From Chryseobacterium sp. 7 (GTDB lineage: Bacteria > Bacteroidota > Bacteroidia > Flavobacteriales > Weeksellaceae): a DNA stretch of 64,000 bases. Position numbers and translations under genes: made by a program. Under the pieces are notes generated by a model. The model ran no database searches, was not told the DNA's origin, and saw only the letters and a list, made by a program, of their open reading frames with translations. The stretch is taken from contig NZ_RCCA01000001.1 in assembly GCF_003663845.1 (NCBI RefSeq), positions 3,720,001 to 3,784,000 of the forward strand, in the 5' to 3' direction. The stretch's first letter is position 1; every line of letters begins with the position of its first letter. This document shows, in pieces, positions 59,096 to 64,000 of this stretch.

Positions 59096-60952
59096 CTATC
59101 GCAGATTTTTAATTAATGCTCTTGCATCCCTTGTAAGACTGTAGGTGAGTGATGCAAATATACCTACTCTATATTTATCTCTAGAATAAGATGTTAAATC
59201 ATCAGCCGCAGGCACTTGAAGACCTAAATAACCATCTTTCAATTCTCTTACATTTTTTAATGATGCACCCAAAGTGAAAAATATCCTATCTTTTTTACCA
59301 ATCAACATTGTTGGTCCAATGAAAAAATTTGATATTTGTATTTTACCACCAACAACATCTAAACCCATTCCTGCACTTCCTCCATAGGCTATATAACCCG
59401 TTCTTCTATAACTCATGGTAACCATCCCAACAAGTGACGAAGAAACAAACTTCTTTTCAAAAGTTGTAAGTTTATTATCAAGACCTATTTCATAACGAGA
59501 AACATTTCCGTAATAGGCAGCTGCTAATCCCAAACTAAAATCTACACGGGTTCCACCATAAATTGGTTGTCTATATGTGAACTTTCTTGATTTATCATTT
59601 TTGGGAGGTTTAGTCTTATCTCGAAGTTCAATATTAATCTTAAACTCAACCATATCATTCTCGGGTTGAAAAGGCTCTGACTTTACAGTATAGTTTTCCA
59701 AATTTTCCAATTGAGTTGTTATTGAAAATGCTTGCCTTATAACTTCATCAGAATGATATTTCACAAACCACATATTAAGCTGATCTGCCTTTTCTTTCTG
59801 AAATTTTGGATAAGAAAGAATTTTATCTATACCACTTTTTTCCATAATAAGATCCAAATTATTCATGGTTACCAATTTCACATATGCATCACTCAACTCC
59901 GAAAAACTTTTTTTATACTCATCAATTTGCGTTATTCCAGATAATAATTCTTTTGAACTTGCTTGTATTTGTGCTTGATAATCTCTTATATATTTTAACG
60001 AATCAAGATCAGGTATTTCCGAAATCGTATTTACCTTTTTTGTAATACGTAATAAACCGAAAATGTAGCGACAATCACCAATAAAATTTTTATATTTTTT
60101 GTTGAAATCTTCTAATAAAATTTGGTACTCTTTAGTCTTTTCATTAATAAGACCTTCATTACTTTTTATTTTGGAATTATTATCCTCAATTTTACTTTTA
60201 TTTTCGTTGTATACAGAAACTAACTTCCCTAAACGCTCTACAGAAACGGTATCATTACTTTTCTTTACTTCTAGAATTCTTTCTGCAACTGATATTTTAT
60301 TTTTACGCAGTATATCGATTCCAAAAGAATCTAATTGACTTAAAGCCATTACCATAGCATTTTTTGATTTTTGATTTTCCTGATTTAATATCTGATTTTG
60401 TCCGATTGCAGAAATTGCCTTTCCATTTTCTTTTTTCTCGGTAGAATTACCTTTCAAATCGTTATTTACAATTACTTCTGCCTGCTTAGGAGCATTATTG
60501 CTAGCATCAGTCTGTTCCTGAGAAAGTTTGTCTTCACCTTTTTGTAATTCTTTTTCAGTAAAAAAATTCATAAATTCTTTATCAAATTTAGATTCGCCAA
60601 CTATAGAATCTTTTGGGGTAATTGTTATCTTATAAACAAATGGGTTAACATTCTTTATTTTAAAAACAACAGGTGTATGTGCTCTTATTTTATGAATATC
60701 TTTCGAATAGTCTCCTATTTGAAAATCGTAAATAATATGCTGTGTTGAATCAATATACATACTTGACTTCTTTTTTACAGTATCTTTTTTATACTTTCCT
60801 TTCTTAAGATCATATATAACAAATTCAGTCTTAGGAGCTATATATACCTTTGGTAATTTTTCTTTAGCTGCCGGTTGGATTTCATTTTGTTTTTGTCCCC
60901 AAAATAAAAATGGGTAGATAACAACAAGAAAAAGATAAATTTTTGTTTTCAT
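59096..60952 (-). CDS. Exported protein of unknown function with coiled coil
   Basis: A 618-residue protein with signal peptide MKTKIYLFLVVIYPFLFWGQ. Residues 30-115 form a beta-rich domain with repeated FVIYDLKKGKYKKD / HIIYDFQIGDYSKD words; about 185-330 is a Glu/Lys/Asn-rich coiled coil. The last 150 residues (GGTRVDFSLGLAAAYYGN, FASLTYSLTRDARALI) are amphipathic strands like a small outer-membrane barrel. The gene is more AT-rich than its glycolytic neighbours, which may reflect transfer or weak selection. No family recognised. Confidence 0.65.
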   Translation of the reverse strand: MKTKIYLFLVVIYPFLFWGQKQNEIQPAAKEKLPKVYIAPKTEFVIYDLKKGKYKKDTVKKKSSMYIDSTQHIIYDFQIGDYSKDIHKIRAHTPVVFKIKNVNPFVYKITITPKDSIVGESKFDKEFMNFFTEKELQKGEDKLSQEQTDASNNAPKQAEVIVNNDLKGNSTEKKENGKAISAIGQNQILNQENQKSKNAMVMALSQLDSFGIDILRKNKISVAERILEVKKSNDTVSVERLGKLVSVYNENKSKIEDNNSKIKSNEGLINEKTKEYQILLEDFNKKYKNFIGDCRYIFGLLRITKKVNTISEIPDLDSLKYIRDYQAQIQASSKELLSGITQIDEYKKSFSELSDAYVKLVTMNNLDLIMEKSGIDKILSYPKFQKEKADQLNMWFVKYHSDEVIRQAFSITTQLENLENYTVKSEPFQPENDMVEFKINIELRDKTKPPKNDKSRKFTYRQPIYGGTRVDFSLGLAAAYYGNVSRYEIGLDNKLTTFEKKFVSSSLVGMVTMSYRRTGYIAYGGSAGMGLDVVGGKIQISNFFIGPTMLIGKKDRIFFTLGASLKNVRELKDGYLGLQVPAADDLTSYSRDKYRVGIFASLTYSLTRDARALIKNLR

Positions 60953-61096
60953 GGCTATTTATTTTTCAGATTAAATTTTTTTTGAAATGGTCATTAGTTG
61001 TTATTTAAAACTACAATACTTTCCTGCCACACGAAATACCACAAAAGGGTGATTTTATTTAACATAATTTTATTATTTTTAAGAAAACATTAACCA

Positions 61097-61897
61097 ATGA
61101 AGAAAAAATACCTGACTCACGCAAAAAAACCTCATCCCCTTATTAAGGTCTGGAATGACTATCCTGAAATTTTACAGAATAACAACAGAATATTACCCGT
61201 TCCTACCATTGAAAACATAATCGGAGAAATTTTTGCTCCCGGAAAATTCTACTATTATGTCATCAATTTTGCAGACAGCACTATCACTTGTGATCACGAT
61301 GAGGATATTTTAGCAATACATGGCCTCAATAAATATCCTGTACATCTGAAAGAAATTATAGACCTCATCCATCCCGATGATCTGGAATTTGTAATGGAAG
61401 CAGAAAGAATGTCTATAGAAAAAATAAAAGAAATAGACGGTTTTAATTATCAGCAGGAACTGAAAACCAGCTACTGTTTCAGAATGAGAACCTCAAAAGG
61501 CAATTATGAACTGTTTCATCACCAGGCTTTACATACCTATAAAGATGAAGAAGGCAGGCTCTTGCAGGCAGTTAACATCCATACCAATATTGAACACATC
61601 ACCCATCAAAACTCCTATGTCGTATTAGTATCCGGAATTAACGGTCGTGAAGATTTTCACCAGATGCAATGGATGGGAAGCAATAAATCTCATGAGCCTA
61701 ATTTCGTCATTTTTACCAAAAGAGAAGTTGAAGTCATCAATTGTATTGCAAAAGGATACTCAACATGTGAAATTTCTGATCTTCTGAATATTTCGGAAGA
61801 AACGGTTCGCACCCACAGGAAAAATATTTTAAGAAAATCTGACTGCAAAAACAGTTCTGAACTCATCAAAAAAACCTTTGAATGGGGTTATTTGTAG
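61097..61897 (+). CDS. PAS-domain LuxR-type transcriptional regulator
   Basis: A 266-residue cytoplasmic regulator. Residues 85-180 have the PAS_3-like layout (LIDLIHPDDLEFVMEAE, then FRMRTSKGNYELFHHQ, EEGRLLQAVNIHTNI), and the C-terminus (about 203-262) is a LuxR/GerE helix-turn-helix: FTKREVEVINCIAKGYSTCE, ISEETVRTHRKNILRK. It resembles the Flavobacteriia response regulators that lack a receiver domain. The signal and target are unknown. Confidence 0.85.
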   Translation: MKKKYLTHAKKPHPLIKVWNDYPEILQNNNRILPVPTIENIIGEIFAPGKFYYYVINFADSTITCDHDEDILAIHGLNKYPVHLKEIIDLIHPDDLEFVMEAERMSIEKIKEIDGFNYQQELKTSYCFRMRTSKGNYELFHHQALHTYKDEEGRLLQAVNIHTNIEHITHQNSYVVLVSGINGREDFHQMQWMGSNKSHEPNFVIFTKREVEVINCIAKGYSTCEISDLLNISEETVRTHRKNILRKSDCKNSSELIKKTFEWGYL

Positions 61898-61970
61898 AAA
61901 CCAATAGGCAATCCTGATAAATCTCACCGAAGAAGTTCAGCATAAAACTTGTACTTTTATAGGTAAAGGA

Positions 61971-63161
61971 ATGAACATGATACAACCCCGTTTTAAAGAT
62001 GCTCCCCATTTCAGGAATTTTTGGGAAAAAGGTAACGGAAAACAGCTTATTGAATTTTCCGGAGCCGAAGTGAGCTTTGAAAAATTTGAAAAATTTGCAC
62101 CTTATTTTCATCATATAGATGAAACGGGTGACGAGGTGGTAAAAGACATTTATTTCACGAAAAAATTCCACGAAGCTTCAAGAGAAATTGAGAATTACAT
62201 CAGAAATGGGGTTTCGGAAACAGATTCCGTACCTGAAAGTGTAAAAAAACTTTTCAGCCAAACCCAGAAAATCCCCGAATGGTTAGATTATAATTTACTT
62301 AAAAGCGGTGCTGAACTTTGTATGAGAAGCAACCTAGATTCTTTGATTTCCCTGAGAGATTATTGTCTGATTGGTGGTTATGATTATGCTTACCTCAACA
62401 AACCGCTTATTGTAACAGAAGCATTGAAAAAAGGTGCCGTAAAGCGTCTTTCGGAAACATTGGATTTTTGGGTGAATGCTACCCGATATAATGCACTGGA
62501 AATTCATGCAAAGGGCTATGAATTTGCCATCAAAACCCGTTTGATTCACTCTTACGCAAGACTTTCCATTAAAAAACATTATCAAGGCTGGGACTCTGAA
62601 AACTGGGGAGAGCCCATTAATTCGTGGGATATGATGGCAACGTATATCGGGTTCAGTTTGGTTTTTCTTCACAGTCTTCAGAAATTAGGAAATCGCTTTT
62701 CCATCGAAGAGGAACAGGGAATTTTTCACCTTTGGAAATATGTAGGCTATCTTTTGGGAATTCCGGAGCAGCTTCTTCCCGACAATAAAAAACAGGCAAC
62801 GGAGTATTTTTATTTATGGACTTCGGTTCAGCCGCCATCGGATAAGGATTCTGTTCTTCTGGCTCATTCTCTTTTAGATGAATCACTGGAAAACCCTATT
62901 TTAAAATATAAATTTCAGAGAAAAAATCTGAAGTATCTGCACGTCTGCTGTACCTGGTTTCTTTTGGATGATGAAGTTTGTAAAAGATTACAAATTCCGG
63001 AAGTTCCTTACAGAAACCTGTTTCCAAAATCTAAAATACTTTTCAACAGAATTTATGATCAGCTTGTCAGTCGGAAAGCCAGAATCCAAAGAGGTAATAA
63101 GGATCAGATGAAAGTTTTGGAAGATTATCTTACGATCACTAAAAATTCAAATTTTCATTAA
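61971..63161 (+). CDS. MpaB-family oxygenase (DUF2236)
   Basis: A 396-residue helical protein of the MpaB/latex-clearing oxygenase-like group (DUF2236), some members of which bind heme b. Conserved-looking stretches are RDYCLIGGYDYAYLNKPL, VKRLSETLDFWVNATRY, and KTRLIHSYARLSIKK, where the His is a candidate heme ligand. ATG at 61971 or 61977 are both possible; the AAAGGA just before 61971 would favour the second. It is 73 bp after the LuxR gene on the same strand. The substrate is unknown. Confidence 0.75.
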   Translation: MNMIQPRFKDAPHFRNFWEKGNGKQLIEFSGAEVSFEKFEKFAPYFHHIDETGDEVVKDIYFTKKFHEASREIENYIRNGVSETDSVPESVKKLFSQTQKIPEWLDYNLLKSGAELCMRSNLDSLISLRDYCLIGGYDYAYLNKPLIVTEALKKGAVKRLSETLDFWVNATRYNALEIHAKGYEFAIKTRLIHSYARLSIKKHYQGWDSENWGEPINSWDMMATYIGFSLVFLHSLQKLGNRFSIEEEQGIFHLWKYVGYLLGIPEQLLPDNKKQATEYFYLWTSVQPPSDKDSVLLAHSLLDESLENPILKYKFQRKNLKYLHVCCTWFLLDDEVCKRLQIPEVPYRNLFPKSKILFNRIYDQLVSRKARIQRGNKDQMKVLEDYLTITKNSNFH

Positions 63162-63177
63162 AGCATTTTTTGATTGG

Positions 63178-63194
63178 AAATCGTAAAGATTTCT
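63178..63194. repeat. Short inverted repeat after the MpaB-like gene
   Basis: GAAATC and GATTTC flank GTAAA. No T-run follows, so terminator function is weakly supported. Confidence 0.35.
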
Positions 63195-63346
63195 AACAAA
63201 ACACCTTCTCATATTTAGTAAAGAAGATTAAAAAAACACTTTAGATACCACATTTCGCATGTGCTTCGTTATGAATAAGATCAGTAATAAAAATTTATCA
63301 TTTTTTAACTCTAAAAACAGCTTTCCAGAATAAATAATATTAGCTT

Positions 63347-63371
63347 TTGACATATAAATTATGTATTTTTG
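63347..63371 (+). promoter_or_regulatory. recA promoter with dyad in the spacer
   Basis: TTG (63347-63349), 14 bp, TATTTTTG (63364-63371). The spacer is filled by ACATA (63350-63354), TAAAT, TATGT (63360-63364), a perfect inverted repeat with a 5-bp centre, which could be a repressor site. The ATG is 20 bp downstream. Confidence 0.5.
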
Positions 63372-63390
63372 AGAAATTATTTTAATAGAG

Positions 63391-64000
63391 ATGAGTAACA
63401 TTGATGATAAGAAAAAAGCACTCGCTTTAGTGCTTGACAAGCTAGATAAAACATATGGAAAGGGAACAGTAATGACTTTAGGTGATGAATCTATAGACAA
63501 TACTATTGAAGTAATTCCTTCCGGTTCTTTAGGTTTAGATATTGCTTTAGGAATAGGCGGATATCCAAAAGGAAGAATCATTGAAATATATGGTCCTGAA
63601 TCTTCAGGTAAAACAACGTTGACCCTTCACGCTATTGCTGAGGCTCAAAAAGCAGGAGGTATTGCTGCATTCATTGATGCAGAGCACGCTTTCGACAGAA
63701 CTTATGCTGCAAAATTAGGAATTGATCTTGAAAACCTGATCATTTCTCAACCAGACAACGGTGAGCAGGCATTAGAAATTGCTGATAACTTAATCCGTTC
63801 AGGAGCTATTGACATTGTTGTCATTGACTCTGTTGCTGCTCTTACTCCAAAAGCAGAGATTGAAGGTGAAATGGGAGATTCTAAAATGGGGCTTCACGCA
63901 AGATTAATGTCTCAGGCATTAAGAAAACTTACTGCTACTATTTCAAGAACAAAATGTACAGTGATCTTCATCAACCAGCTGAGAGAAAAGATCGGTGTAA
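63391..64000 (+). CDS. recA: Recombinase RecA, N-terminal part (runs off the window)
   Basis: DNA-dependent ATPase for homologous recombination and SOS induction. The visible 203 residues open [19 protein letters not shown] and include Walker [11 protein letters not shown] (about residues 68-77), FIDAEHAF, Walker [12 protein letters not shown] and the ALRKLTATI region through [10 protein letters not shown]. The reading frame is uninterrupted to the window end. Confidence 0.97.
   Translation, partial: MSNIDDKKKALALVLDKLDKTYGKGTVMTLGDESIDNTIEVIPSGSLGLDIALGIGGYPKGRIIEIYGPESSGKTTLTLHAIAEAQKAGGIAAFIDAEHAFDRTYAAKLGIDLENLIISQPDNGEQALEIADNLIRSGAIDIVVIDSVAALTPKAEIEGEMGDSKMGLHARLMSQALRKLTATISRTKCTVIFINQLREKIGV

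Overview
The window is a stretch of an AT-rich Bacteroidota chromosome, most likely Chryseobacterium or a close relative (Weeksellaceae, Flavobacteriia). The evidence is the Flavobacteria-type promoter element TAnnTTTG with an upstream TTG in front of many genes, two secreted proteins with type IX secretion C-terminal sorting domains, the flavobacterial set of genes (mevalonate-type HMG-CoA reductase, DUF4403, DUF4846, MpaB-like oxygenase, TIGR03915/TIGR03916 pair), and bacteriocin-like KKLNR leader peptides. No rRNA, prophage or CRISPR array is present. The species call is inference.

Layout. 0-2.2 kb: yicC (cut by the window edge), gmk, nadA. 2.2-3.6 kb: an intact IS4-family element that has landed in the loop of the nadA terminator. 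3.6-4.5 kb: three small cysteine-rich peptides with GG-type leaders on the minus strand. 4.6-9.9 kb: a threonine operon, with promoter, Thr-rich leader peptide and attenuator, then thrA (aspartokinase/homoserine dehydrogenase), thrB, thrC and folB. 10-12.4 kb: DUF4403 protein, RDD protein, tRNA-Cys and a small acidic protein. 12.4-15.8 kb: gene-poor accessory stretch with repeated hairpin cassettes, a glycosyltransferase, an unknown exported protein and a glycine-zipper lipoprotein. 15.9-21.7 kb: a polytopic membrane protein, aroC, two thioredoxin-fold proteins, a YkvA protein and a fused PyrE-PyrF. 21.7-30 kb: cell-envelope block with an M1-like/beta-barrel fusion, two T9SS cargo proteins and a 1075-residue outer-membrane protein. 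30-37 kb: dusB, deoC with an Lrp-type regulator, an EEP-family phosphatase, trmD-ndh, GH25 lysozyme, 5'-nucleotidase. 37-46 kb: Uup-type ABC-F, a Gfo/Idh/MocA oxidoreductase, siderophore receptor with PepSY partner, small beta-barrel, 1-Cys peroxiredoxin, MscS. 46-52 kb: sucC, then a minus-strand operon (HMG-CoA reductase, a 55-residue membrane protein, an exported protein, DUF423, ClC channel). 52-56 kb: the rSAM/DUF4130 putative DNA repair pair, a cluster of three perfect DnaA boxes, a DNA alkylation repair protein, an HxlR regulator. 56-64 kb: DUF4846 lipoprotein, pfkA-gapA, an exported protein of unknown role, a PAS-LuxR regulator, MpaB-like oxygenase and the 5' part of recA.

Most of the window is housekeeping. 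The observations most worth following are the threonine leader/attenuator, the DnaA-box cluster in a 309-bp AT-rich convergent intergenic region, the orphan six-cysteine peptide trio, the insertion sequence that split a terminator hairpin while carrying its own inward-facing terminators, perfect dyads over the peroxiredoxin, siderophore-receptor and recA promoters, and several unrelated families of quasi-periodic intergenic repeats.
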